A stretch of 18,134 nt of DNA from Candidatus Cloacimonadota bacterium. Its GTDB lineage: Bacteria > Cloacimonadota > Cloacimonadia > Cloacimonadales > TCS61. A program made the position numbers and the translations under genes. The DNA lies in NCBI GenBank assembly GCA_030628755.1, contig DAOVQH010000010.1, positions 1 to 18,134 on the forward strand, given 5' to 3'. The notes below the pieces were generated by a model. It was not told the origin of the DNA, ran no database searches, and was given only the letters and a program-made list of their open reading frames with translations. The first letter of the stretch is position 1. Each line of letters starts with the position of its first letter. This document shows positions 1 to 7,533 of the stretch, in pieces.

Positions 1-1572
1 CCACTTCTTCCAGACGATTATCAATCGTTCAGTCATGGATTTGGAATGGGATGGCGACCAAGAGCAGGTGGAGGTATCGGAGTTTTGTATGACCTTAAAG
101 GCAATGATTTCTATGATGGAGAAGTTTTTTGTGAGGGTTCTTCTTACTGGTATTCTCTGGGTATCCTTGTTGATGGTGGAGGAAACGATTCCTACAATGC
201 CACTCAATATGCACAGGGAGCCGGAATTCATCTTTCTGTGGGGGTACTCTGGGATAAAGGCGGTGATGACCAATATCATTCTCGTAACGGTGTTGTTGGA
301 GGTACAGCTCACGACCTTTCAGTTGGTATGTTCATTGAAGATGAAGGGGATGATAGTTACATTGTATCCGGCGGGTATGGAGTATCGCTCACGAACTCCT
401 TTGCTTTGTTTATAGATAAACTTGGAAACGATATGTATTCCACCCGGGAAGATTATAGTTATGGCTCAGTTAGATGGGGACGAGGTTTTGCCGGTTGCGG
501 AATTTTCCTGGACCTGGAAGGAAAGGATGTATATCCAAGAAATACTTTAGCAAATGATGGAAATACCTGGATGCGGTTCGGCTGGGGTATTGGGATAGAC
601 CTCGATAGAGACATAATAACCAGCGAAAAGGAAGAAGAAATCGGGGAAATTATCCTTACTGCTGAAGATTCCTTAAAGAGCATTGAAGAACTCTATAAAG
701 AAGCATCTTTATGGGAAGTCGGTTCAAACAGGGAGAAAGTAGCCCGGGCAAAGAAAGCTTTCCTGGCAAAAGGAATGCAAGCTGTAGAGTACATCTGCCA
801 GCATAAACTCGGGACAACTGGCAGTTTGGAATTACGATTGATCGATGAACTTGCCAAAGCTTTTCCTGATTCTATTGCTCCTATTTTGATGGAGAAAATT
901 CAGGATAAAAATCGGTTTGTTCAAAAGAACAGTATCAGGCTACTTGGAACAACAAAATACAATCAAGCTGTCGAACCTCTCTTTGAAATGCTGAAAAAGA
1001 AGAAAAATCATAAACTCAGGATAAGTATAATTTCAGCTCTGGGAAATATTGAAGATAAAAGAGCAACTCTTCCTATCTCTAAATTTATCGATGATAAACA
1101 GGAACTTTGCAGGATAAATGTGGTAAATGCATTAAAAAAAATTAAAGATGAAGATACAATACCTACTCTCATCCATGCTTTAAACGACCCGATGTTTACT
1201 GTTCGCTCTGCTTCTATGACAGCTTTAACAGAATATTCAAATATCGAAACTGCTCAATCTCTAATTGAATATATAAAGGATGAAGACTCAATCTATCCCG
1301 AGCTTGGCGTAAATACTCTTGCAGGGATAATTGAAACATTTTCCGATTCAACAACTTCCGATTACAATAAGCTGAAATATGAAACAATGAATCTTTTTGA
1401 AGGACTTGTTGCAAATCAGAATGAACATGTACGGGCAGAAGCAGTGGAAGCAGTGTATCGCATCGGTGGGGAACTTCAACGAAAATGGATAGATATGAAG
1501 ATGGAAAGCGAATACAGTCCAGTTGTGAAAGCAGCTTATGCAAGGGTAAAGAAAGAGATATTAGATAAATAA
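1..1572 (+). CDS. Beta-solenoid (GND-Y repeat) plus HEAT-repeat protein, 5' end outside window
   Basis: The frame is open from base 1 (it begins PLLPDDYQSFSHGFG before the first ATG at 46), so the true start lies upstream. Counting from that ATG, residues 10-163 hold six repeats with the core 'G-hydrophobic-hydrophobic-x-D-x-x-G-(N/D/K)-D-x-Y' (GND at 19-21, GND 46-48, GDD 73-75, GDD 101-103, GND 127-129, GKD 159-161). Spacing is 27, 27, 28, 26 and 32 residues, which suggests a beta-solenoid with one coil per repeat. A charged helical linker follows (about 185-235), then HEAT-like helical repeats to the end (about 240-505), with phrases such as 'VRSASMTALTEY' and 'VRAEAVEAVYRIGG'. HEAT repeats normally bind proteins. 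I infer a scaffold or surface-associated role; no catalytic motif is visible. An export signal, if present, would be in the missing N-terminus. The gene ends TAA, 219 bp before the protease gene on the same strand. Confidence 0.85.
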   Translation, partial: PLLPDDYQSFSHGFGMGWRPRAGGGIGVLYDLKGNDFYDGEVFCEGSSYWYSLGILVDGGGNDSYNATQYAQGAGIHLSVGVLWDKGGDDQYHSRNGVVGGTAHDLSVGMFIEDEGDDSYIVSGGYGVSLTNSFALFIDKLGNDMYSTREDYSYGSVRWGRGFAGCGIFLDLEGKDVYPRNTLANDGNTWMRFGWGIGIDLDRDIITSEKEEEIGEIILTAEDSLKSIEELYKEASLWEVGSNREKVARAKKAFLAKGMQAVEYICQHKLGTTGSLELRLIDELAKAFPDSIAPILMEKIQDKNRFVQKNSIRLLGTTKYNQAVEPLFEMLKKKKNHKLRISIISALGNIEDKRATLPISKFIDDKQELCRINVVNALKKIKDEDTIPTLIHALNDPMFTVRSASMTALTEYSNIETAQSLIEYIKDEDSIYPELGVNTLAGIIETFSDSTTSDYNKLKYETMNLFEGLVANQNEHVRAEAVEAVYRIGGELQRKWIDMKMESEYSPVVKAAYARVKKEILDK

Positions 1573-1579
1573 AGTAAAT

Positions 1580-1761
1580 GGTTCTGAAAAATGGAGTGTT
1601 TTTTGTGGAAATTCCAGAAAAAGAATGTCTTTGCGAGTATTCTTCTTGCTGTTACAAACGAAGCAATCTCATTCTTTATCAGATAGTTAATAGTTTGAGA
1701 TTGCTTCGTAAGAATTTCACTGTAAGCAACCTCGCAAAGACAATTTATTTTTTGCAGAACC
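1580..1761. mobile_element. MITE-like hairpin element, copy 1
   Basis: The ends are inverted repeats: GGTTCTGAAAAA at 1580-1591 against the reverse complement of the TTTTTTGCAGAACC end at 1748-1761 (one mismatch). Inside is a long imperfect palindrome (listed separately). The element shares its ends and inner phrases with the 6453-6645 copy: a 'GAGTGTTT' box after the left end, 'CTTGCTGTTAC' in the left arm, and 'AAAGACAATTT' before the right end. No coding capacity is convincing, so it would be non-autonomous. It separates gene 1 from the protease gene, ending 30 bp before the protease ATG. Confidence 0.7.
1626..1742. repeat. Nested perfect inverted repeats inside element copy 1
   Basis: The outer arms TGTCTTTGCGAG (1626-1637) and CTCGCAAAGACA (1731-1742) are perfectly complementary over 12 bp. 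The inner arms ACGAAGCAATCTCA (1658-1671) and TGAGATTGCTTCGT (1696-1709) are perfect over 14 bp. The region between the arms is partly complementary, and a 24-base loop remains. Transcribed RNA would fold into a long interrupted hairpin. The TTTGCGAG...GAAGCAATCTC wording resembles a hairpin family I have seen between genes in unrelated bacterial genomes (recollection, not a search). Confidence 0.85.
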
Positions 1762-1791
1762 CTTAGATAAATTAATATTTGTGAGGAATAT

Positions 1792-4700
1792 ATGAAAAGA
1801 ATTTTAGTGTTTGTAATAACAATATTAGCTGTGAATTTATTTTCACTAGAACCACATTTTATGACAGATCCGGCAATATCACCCGATGGGAAAACCGTTT
1901 GTTTTTCGTATATATCCGATCTCTGGATAGTTCCTTTTAAAGGCGGAGAAGCAAAAAGAATAACCACAACCAAAGGTGATGACTGGAACCCGGTATTTTC
2001 TCCGGATGGTAAAAAAATAGCTTTTAATACTGAAAGAGACGGCTGGTGGGCAATTTACATTATTCCTGCAGAAGGTGGACTTGCAGAACCCATAAATAAA
2101 GATGACCTCGAACTTTTGGATTGGTTTCCAGATGGAAAAAACCTGTTAGCAAAAGCAGATGAATCGGGAATTAGAAACAAATTTTTCAAAGTGAAATTAA
2201 CTGGAAGTTTCCAGGAAATTACAGCTTTTGGCGGGAGAAATGCTTCTGTTTCCAAAGATGGGAAAAAGATAATTTTTGACAGGGGAGGTATGGTTTACCG
2301 GGAAGCGTATAAGGGAAGTTTCAATGGTGATTTCTGGGAATATGATATAAAATCCGATACTTTTTCCAGATTAATTAAAACAGAACTCACCGAACAATAC
2401 CCTGTCTATTCTAGCATTTCAGGTAATATTTATTTCGCTGCTTCAGATGGAGTTAATTTCCAACTCTATAAAGTAAAAAATAGAGATTTTGAAAACAGAG
2501 AAAAGCTAACAAAATTCAAAACCTGGTCAGTGAGGAATATCAGTATTGCAAAAGAGAATGATAGGATGGTTTTTGAAAAGTTCGATGAACTCTGGAAATA
2601 TGACCCCGGAAAAAATAAACCTGAAAAAGTAAATATCGAGATCAAACAGGATTTTATCGATGATTTCTTGGTTAAAGAAGATTTACAGAATAAAGCTGAT
2701 AATTTTGACATTTCCATTAATGGGAAGCTAATAGTCTTTTCCTATAAATATGACCTCTTTGCAGTTCCGGAAAAAGGAGACGATGTAAAGCAGATAACAT
2801 TCGACCAGAAAGGGATCAAAGATATACAAATTCTAAGTGATAACCAGACCATTATCTTTACCAGCTTCGTGGATGGAAAACCCCAGCTTTTCCGGGTGAT
2901 TATCAGAGATATTTCCAATATCGAAAAGCTCGATTGGTCAAAAAACAAATACATCGAATGGATAAAAACCGACGAAAAAAGGCTGATAATCAACTATTCC
3001 GATAAAGAACGAAAACACCAGATCGCAATTGGTGATAGTCTGGGAAATAACATTGAGACCTTGATCGATGACCAGTATGTGATAGAAAAAGCAGCAATAA
3101 GTCCTGACAATAAGTTTGCTCTTTATATCGAGACCAGACAGAAAATGTGGAGTCGGCATATCTTTCTCTATGATTTTGAGAACAAGACAAAAGAACTCCT
3201 TTTCAATTACGATGGATACATTGAAAAGTTATACTGGGGAAAGGATTACAAATCTGCATTTTTAACAAAAAATAAAGAAATCTGCAGGATAGATCTGCTG
3301 GCAAAAAAGGATTTCTATAAAGATGAAGATAATTGGAAAGCAATCCTTGACCCTGTGCAGGATTACAAGGAAAAGAAAGAGGAAAAGAAGAAAGTAATAA
3401 AAGACTCGGTTAAAATCGATCTTGAAGAAATATCCCAGCGAATAACAAATATAGTATCCAGACCCGGGAAAAATGAAATTGTACACATTCTGAATGATTC
3501 AACTTTCTATTATCTTAATACTTTTGAGAAAAAGACCTTTCTACGGAAAGTTGATTACTTCGGTGATAATGATAAAAAGGTTTATACCTTCAATAAAAAG
3601 CCGGAATATATTACTTACAACGAGAAAAACAAGTCATTCTACTATATTTTCGATGATAAATTAATGAAATTGAATCCGAATACAAGAAAAGCTGAAATTG
3701 TTAAAAATAAATTCAAATACGAGTATAACAAATTGAAATTAAATGAAGATGTTTTCAGACAGGTCTGGATTGAATTTGGTAGAGGGTTCTATGATCCGAA
3801 AATGCATGGAGTTAACTGGGAAAAATCAATAAAGAGGTTTTCCAAATATCTTGAGCATGCATATACACCTGAAGTACTCAAAATGATCATTTATGAAATG
3901 ATAGGTGAGGTTAATGCTTCACACACAGGTTACTACCCCAGAAAAGAATCGGATATTGAACTTTATAAAACTGCTTATTGCGGGTTTCTGCTGGATTTTC
4001 AGGATTTTCCCAAAGAAGGGATTCGCATCAGAAAAGTTTTTAGAAAATCAAAACTGAGTAAACCTCATAATATTAAATCCGGAGATATTCTCTTCTCTGT
4101 TGATGGAAAAGAAGTTGGAAAAGGAATTATTTCCTTATTTAAAGATAAAGTAGGTGAGAAGATTAAAATGGGAATTATTAGCGGAGATGGAATTAAAGTT
4201 GTAACCATCAAAGGATTAAGTTTTAAAGAAAACCGTGATCTGTATTATGATAACTGGGTGGAAGAACGACGTCAAATAGTTGAAGAAATATCAGGTGATA
4301 AGATAGGATATTTACATATTCGGAGAATGAATACTTCAAGCTACGATAAATTCCTTCAGGATCTTTTTGTTGAAAACGTTGATAAAAAAGCTGTTATAAT
4401 CGATGTGCGGAATAACGGTGGCGGAGGAATAACAGGCAAGCTTATTGAAATTCTAACAAAGAAATACTATGCCCAGATCACACGCAGGTATTTTGATGCC
4501 ACTCGATTCTATTTTCCCTACAAAACCTGGGAGAAACCGGTTGTGTTGCTTATCAATGAGAATTCATTTTCCGATGCAGAGATATTTCCTACGATTTTCC
4601 AGCAAATGGAACTTGGGAAAGTTATTGGAATGCCCACCAGTGGTTCGGTTATCGGGACCGGACACCATAATCTTATAGATGGCTCAAGTATGAGGATGCC

Positions 4701-4851
4701 CACAAATGGTATATTCAGGTTTGACGGTACAAATATGGAAGGAATTGGAGTGCAACCTGATATTATTGTTGAACCCACACCAAGGCAGATTGTGGAAGAT
4801 GATGATGTTCAGTTGAAAAAAGCTATCGAAGAAATTTTGAAGGAGATTTGA
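1792..4851 (+). CDS. Exported tricorn-like protease (beta-propeller, PDZ, S41 peptidase)
   Basis: This 1019-residue protein has the tricorn order and near its usual length (about 1070). Residues 1-18 are a signal peptide (MKR then a hydrophobic run to LFS), so it acts outside the cytoplasm, unlike archaeal tricorn. Residues about 20-520 carry TolB/WD40-like propeller blades ('ISPDGKTVCF', 'FSPDGKKIAF'). A highly charged linker follows at 524-546. The helical C1 region contains S710-H711 in 'NASHTGYY', matching the tricorn Ser-His pair. A PDZ domain lies at about 725-805. The C2 serine-protease fold has D871VRNNGGGG, the probable nucleophile S927 in 'NSFSDAE', and E983 in 'NMEGIGVQPD' as the likely fourth tetrad residue. 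Assigning the tetrad by motif is inference; the family call is firm. The family degrades oligopeptides, and in FCB bacteria such exported homologues probably trim peptides in the periplasm or at the surface. A GAGGA ribosome site at 1783-1787 supports the ATG. The gene converges with the ATPase gene. Confidence 0.93.
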   Translation: MKRILVFVITILAVNLFSLEPHFMTDPAISPDGKTVCFSYISDLWIVPFKGGEAKRITTTKGDDWNPVFSPDGKKIAFNTERDGWWAIYIIPAEGGLAEPINKDDLELLDWFPDGKNLLAKADESGIRNKFFKVKLTGSFQEITAFGGRNASVSKDGKKIIFDRGGMVYREAYKGSFNGDFWEYDIKSDTFSRLIKTELTEQYPVYSSISGNIYFAASDGVNFQLYKVKNRDFENREKLTKFKTWSVRNISIAKENDRMVFEKFDELWKYDPGKNKPEKVNIEIKQDFIDDFLVKEDLQNKADNFDISINGKLIVFSYKYDLFAVPEKGDDVKQITFDQKGIKDIQILSDNQTIIFTSFVDGKPQLFRVIIRDISNIEKLDWSKNKYIEWIKTDEKRLIINYSDKERKHQIAIGDSLGNNIETLIDDQYVIEKAAISPDNKFALYIETRQKMWSRHIFLYDFENKTKELLFNYDGYIEKLYWGKDYKSAFLTKNKEICRIDLLAKKDFYKDEDNWKAILDPVQDYKEKKEEKKKVIKDSVKIDLEEISQRITNIVSRPGKNEIVHILNDSTFYYLNTFEKKTFLRKVDYFGDNDKKVYTFNKKPEYITYNEKNKSFYYIFDDKLMKLNPNTRKAEIVKNKFKYEYNKLKLNEDVFRQVWIEFGRGFYDPKMHGVNWEKSIKRFSKYLEHAYTPEVLKMIIYEMIGEVNASHTGYYPRKESDIELYKTAYCGFLLDFQDFPKEGIRIRKVFRKSKLSKPHNIKSGDILFSVDGKEVGKGIISLFKDKVGEKIKMGIISGDGIKVVTIKGLSFKENRDLYYDNWVEERRQIVEEISGDKIGYLHIRRMNTSSYDKFLQDLFVENVDKKAVIIDVRNNGGGGITGKLIEILTKKYYAQITRRYFDATRFYFPYKTWEKPVVLLINENSFSDAEIFPTIFQQMELGKVIGMPTSGSVIGTGHHNLIDGSSMRMPTNGIFRFDGTNMEGIGVQPDIIVEPTPRQIVEDDDVQLKKAIEEILKEI

Positions 4852-4967
4852 CATTTAATGTTTTGCGTGCTCTGCGGGACTCTGCAGATACGCTTGTTAG
4901 CAGCGATACAGTAAAGGACAATAAAACCTGGTATATAACCCAAATTATTTTATAAAAAGTTACAGCA
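4852..4967. other. Short spacer between convergent genes
   Basis: This 116-bp spacer separates two tail-to-tail genes. It holds a weak imperfect hairpin at 4865-4893 (GCGT pairing with ACGC, CTGC pairing with GCAG). No run of T follows it, so a terminator cannot be named with confidence. The wording 'TGCGTGCTCTGCGGGACTC' looks like a decayed intergenic repeat rather than unique sequence; that is an impression. Confidence 0.4.
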
Positions 4968-6275
4968 TCATAATTCGATTTTTTTCATCAGAAAACTGGC
5001 ATATAATGGAATATTAATAAAGTTATCGTGTTGTAAAAAGTTTCTCGGTGAACAACGAAATATTAACTCTGGATTATATTTATCAGCATAACTTCTTAAA
5101 CTTTTAATGTTTCTGCTTAACCCGCTTTTTACCTCCAAAGGATAAATATTGTTGCCCGTTTGCAAAATAAAATCAACTTCCGCATCACTTTTTGATGTCC
5201 AATAAAATAAATTTTTAAAACCTTCTGATGTGAGTTCCGAGGCAACAAAGTTCTCTATAAAAGCTCCATTATATTCAGAAAAAAGATCCGTCGGCTTAAT
5301 GATAATGTCAGATGAAAGATTTAACATTGCTCCTAATAAACCTGAATCAAGTAAGTAGATTTTGAATTTTGTATAATCTGCATATCCTGCAAGCGGAAGT
5401 CCTGGTTTTCTAATATTATAAACCACATTGATCAATCCTGCGTTTTTGAGCCATTCAATAGTTTGCTCAAAAGTAGATGCGCGCGCTTTTTTACGTACAT
5501 CACTATATTTAAACTTTTTATTTTCTTTGGCTAATTGATAGGGTATAGAATTCCACAATTCGGAATTTCTCATGGCTTGAGATTTTCCAGTATATTTAGA
5601 AAAATCTCTTTTGTAAGCTTCAAGTATTTCGTTTTGTATTTTTCTAACAGAATTAATATCTCGATTATCCAAATAATCCTGCAATACTTCGGGCATACCA
5701 CCTAAATAAAGATACAATTTCAAATGTGAAAGCAATTTTTCGTGTATTATTTCCGGGAAAGGTTCCGGTTTAATTTTGTTTAATAGATTATCCGCAAGCA
5801 GATTATCACCAAATGCATTTAGATATTCAACAAAAGACATAGGATACAGCATCATAAAATTAACTTTACCTACCGGAAAACTGTTTTCTTTTCCAATACT
5901 TACTCCCAATAAAGAACCAGCTGCAACAATATGGTATTCAGGTGCTTCTTCGTGAAAATACTTTAAACTGGTTAATACATTTGGAATAGCTTGTATTTCA
6001 TCAAAAAAGATCAATGTATCAGTAGAAGTTATTTTTCGTCCGAGGTACAGACTTATATTGGTTATAATTTTTTCCGGTTTTAGCTCATTTTCGAATAAGG
6101 TACTTAACTCCGGATTTTGCTCAAAATTAAGATAAATAAAGTTTGAGTATTCATTATGTCTGAATTCATTAATAAGATAAGTCTTTCCAACCTGACGTGC
6201 TCCTTGTAACAAAAGAGGTTTACGTTTAATGTCATTTTTCCAGGAAAGTAATTCACTGTATAAACTTCGTTTCAT
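4968..6275 (-). CDS. AAA+ ATPase with C-terminal DUF4143 (nuclease-like) domain
   Basis: The 435-residue length is typical of the AAA/DUF4143 family. The N-terminal ATPase has Walker A G25-ARQVGK-T32, Walker B 'LIFFDE' (D92, E93), and the family's 'AAGSLLG' sensor segment at 118-124. The 'LGGMPEVLQDY' block (191-201) is the usual marker at the domain junction. The C-terminal DUF4143 portion (about 225-435) ends with a PD-(D/E)xK-like core: E342 region, D368 in 'DAEVDF', and E381-x-K383 in 'LEVKSG'. The family is widespread and its function is poorly known. Members are often lone genes in variable regions, and roles in defence or addiction-like systems have been proposed. No partner gene sits next to it here. 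The start is fixed by a strong ribosome site, TAAGGAGGAG, at 6281-6290 on the complement. It is complete, with no disruption. Confidence 0.95.
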   Translation of the reverse strand: MKRSLYSELLSWKNDIKRKPLLLQGARQVGKTYLINEFRHNEYSNFIYLNFEQNPELSTLFENELKPEKIITNISLYLGRKITSTDTLIFFDEIQAIPNVLTSLKYFHEEAPEYHIVAAGSLLGVSIGKENSFPVGKVNFMMLYPMSFVEYLNAFGDNLLADNLLNKIKPEPFPEIIHEKLLSHLKLYLYLGGMPEVLQDYLDNRDINSVRKIQNEILEAYKRDFSKYTGKSQAMRNSELWNSIPYQLAKENKKFKYSDVRKKARASTFEQTIEWLKNAGLINVVYNIRKPGLPLAGYADYTKFKIYLLDSGLLGAMLNLSSDIIIKPTDLFSEYNGAFIENFVASELTSEGFKNLFYWTSKSDAEVDFILQTGNNIYPLEVKSGLSRNIKSLRSYADKYNPELIFRCSPRNFLQHDNFINIPLYASFLMKKIEL

Positions 6276-6280
6276 TAATT

Positions 6281-6290
6281 CTCCTCCTTA
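6281..6290 (-). promoter_or_regulatory. Strong ribosome binding site of the ATPase gene
   Basis: On the complement the sequence reads TAAGGAGGAG, five bases before the ATG at 6275. It is a near-perfect match to the 16S anti-Shine-Dalgarno sequence and the strongest such site in the window, which fixes the start codon. Confidence 0.85.
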
Positions 6291-6452
6291 AAAGTGCTAA
6301 GAGCATCTAAATTAATCCCCTGAAAAATGTAAAGAAATAAAAATATTATCTCCCTAAAAGTGTAAGAAGGCTAACAAATAACCCACCCAAAAACGTTAAA
6401 TCAAACCATCTCCTCTTCATTCATTATCAATTATCAACTCCCTATGATTGTA
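6291..6452. other. Upstream spacer with degenerate repeats
   Basis: This AT-rich spacer lies between the ATPase ribosome site and the second hairpin element. Two loosely similar phrases, CTCCTTAAAAGTGCTAAG (6281-6298) and CTCCCTAAAAGTGTAAG (6351-6367), suggest an old partial duplication, with the first overlapping the ribosome site. The segment near 6422-6438 contains the simple repeat ATTATCAATTATCAA. I see no gene and no promoter I can defend. Confidence 0.4.
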
Positions 6453-6645
6453 ATGAGTTCTGCAAAATAGAGTGTTTACCCCGTTAAATGTTTTTTTGCT
6501 ATTTAACTGGGGTTTTTGTCATCCTGAAGAATTCTACTTGCTGTTACCAATGAAGGATCTCCGCTTATAATGAGATTCTTCGTCGAATGACTTTGTAAGT
6601 TCATCCTCAGAAAGACAATTTTTTTTTTAATTTTGCAGAACTCAT
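6453..6645. mobile_element. MITE-like hairpin element, copy 2
   Basis: The ends are a perfect 16-bp inverted repeat: ATGAGTTCTGCAAAAT at 6453-6468 and ATTTTGCAGAACTCAT at 6630-6645. The 193-bp body holds a left arm starting TGTCATCCTGAAGAATTC (6518 onward) and a right arm ending TCATCCTCAGAAAGACA (6601-6617) that are imperfectly complementary. It shares its terminal sequence, the GAGTGTTT box, CTTGCTGTTAC and AAAGACAATTT with the 1580-1761 copy, but its central arms read GAAGGATCTC where copy 1 reads GAAGCAATCTC. It has no gene of its own. It ends 23 bp before the lipoprotein ATG. I see no clear target duplication. Confidence 0.75.
6479..6517 (+). terminator. Terminator-like hairpin inside element copy 2
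   Basis: CCCCGTTAAAT (6479-6489) pairs with ATTTAACTGGGG (6501-6512) with one bulged base, followed by TTTTT (6513-6517). This has the form of an intrinsic terminator on the plus strand. It lies upstream of the lipoprotein and downstream of no plus-strand gene, so it could insulate the lipoprotein from incoming transcripts. It is absent from copy 1, where a short inverted repeat TGGAA-A-TTCCA sits at the same place. Confidence 0.6.
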
Positions 6646-6668
6646 GAAATAAATTCTCAGGGGGAAGA

Positions 6669-7475
6669 ATGAAAAGAATTAAATTATTAGTTTTATTGTT
6701 AACGGTTTTATTCCTGCTTTCTGGATGTTTCCAGGTAGAAAAAGTGATCACAGTAAAAAAGGATGGAAGTGGCACAATCAAAGAAACTACCTTAATATCA
6801 ATGCAAATGATTCAACAGATGGGTCAGGGTTTTGGCTCTAAGTCAGGTGGTGAAATCGATGAAGCTTCTTATTATGATGTAGAGAAGTTAAAAGCAGAAG
6901 CAACAAAAATGGGAGGGAATGTTAAATATGTATCCAGCAAAGCACTGGACAAAGCCGGTAAAGTCGGTTACGAAGCTATTTATGCTTTCGATAATATTAA
7001 CGATTTAATAATAGAATCTAACCCTGCAGGATCAATGATGAGTATTTCTGGCAGTTCAGGTAGTTCAGATGTTTTACAATTCATCTTTAAAAAAGGAAAA
7101 ACTTCTGAATTGATTATTAAATTTCCCAAAGAAAAATCTGCACAAGGTGAAGCAATGGAAATTGAAGAAGCTGAAGTTGATGCAGAGACAATGGAAATGA
7201 TGAAAGCAATTTATACAGGAATGAAGATTTTATTGAAAATCAAATTTGATGGAAAGATAGAAAAAACTAATGCAACTCATAGAAAAGGCTCAGTTATTAC
7301 TATTATGGAAATGGATTTTGATAAGATGATGAAGAATGAAAAGTTCATGAAAACTCTTGCCAGTGGAAAGGGTAAATCTGATAAAAGTATGAAAAAAACC
7401 TTTGAAAAAATATCAAAAAAAGTTCCCGGGTTCAAAATTGAATTCCAGGAAGAAGTGTTTGTAAGGTTTAAATAA
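6669..7475 (+). CDS. Exported lipoprotein, LppM-like beta-rich family
   Basis: This 268-residue protein has a textbook lipoprotein signal: MKR, a Leu-rich core, then L17-S18-G19-C20, with Cys20 the expected lipidated residue. Directly after comes 'VEKVITVKKDGSGTIKETTLIS' (written here as its pattern: alternating hydrophobic strand, DGSG turn, strand), which is the usual opening of LppM-type putative lipoproteins. The middle is low-complexity and Ser/Gly-rich (about 122-133). The rest is Lys/Glu/Met-rich with alternating strands and ends in 'FKIEFQEEVFVRFK'. No enzyme motif is visible; a structural or binding role in the envelope is inferred. A GGGGGA ribosome site at 6660-6665 supports the start. 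It stands alone, divergent from the ATPase and convergent with the giant gene. Confidence 0.8.
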   Translation: MKRIKLLVLLLTVLFLLSGCFQVEKVITVKKDGSGTIKETTLISMQMIQQMGQGFGSKSGGEIDEASYYDVEKLKAEATKMGGNVKYVSSKALDKAGKVGYEAIYAFDNINDLIIESNPAGSMMSISGSSGSSDVLQFIFKKGKTSELIIKFPKEKSAQGEAMEIEEAEVDAETMEMMKAIYTGMKILLKIKFDGKIEKTNATHRKGSVITIMEMDFDKMMKNEKFMKTLASGKGKSDKSMKKTFEKISKKVPGFKIEFQEEVFVRFK

Positions 7476-7493
7476 GAAATAAGTTTAACTATT

Positions 7494-7533
7494 CTCAACC
7501 CGAGTCGAGTTTTTTAACCCGACTCGGGTTGAG
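7494..7533. terminator. Strong hairpin between convergent genes
   Basis: CTCAACCCGAGTCG (7494-7507) and CGACTCGGGTTGAG (7520-7533) are a perfect 14-bp inverted repeat. Three more pairs form inside (GTT 7509-7511 with AAC 7516-7518), leaving a TTTT loop. It begins 18 bp after the lipoprotein stop and likely ends transcripts from both sides. No T-run follows on either strand, so it is not a classical intrinsic terminator and may act as an RNA-stabilising 3' hairpin. Confidence 0.7.

Larger units (their letters stand above)
1561..1772. repeat. 10-bp direct repeat flanking the first hairpin element
   Basis: TTAGATAAAT occurs at 1561-1570, inside the last codons and stop of the first gene, and again at 1763-1772, just after the right terminal repeat of the 1580-1761 element. 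It may be a target-site duplication. However, the left copy stands 9 bp away from the visible terminal repeat, and the sequence is AT-rich, so chance or an element boundary at 1571 are alternatives. Confidence 0.45.

Noticed and set aside
1536..1973. A 145-codon minus-strand open frame across the first hairpin element and the start of the protease gene
   Set aside because: It is made of palindromic element sequence and the antisense of the protease signal region; composition and content look non-coding.
4852..4967. A small RNA gene in the protease-ATPase spacer
   Set aside because: Only a weak 4+4-bp interrupted stem is present, with no terminator or promoter signal.
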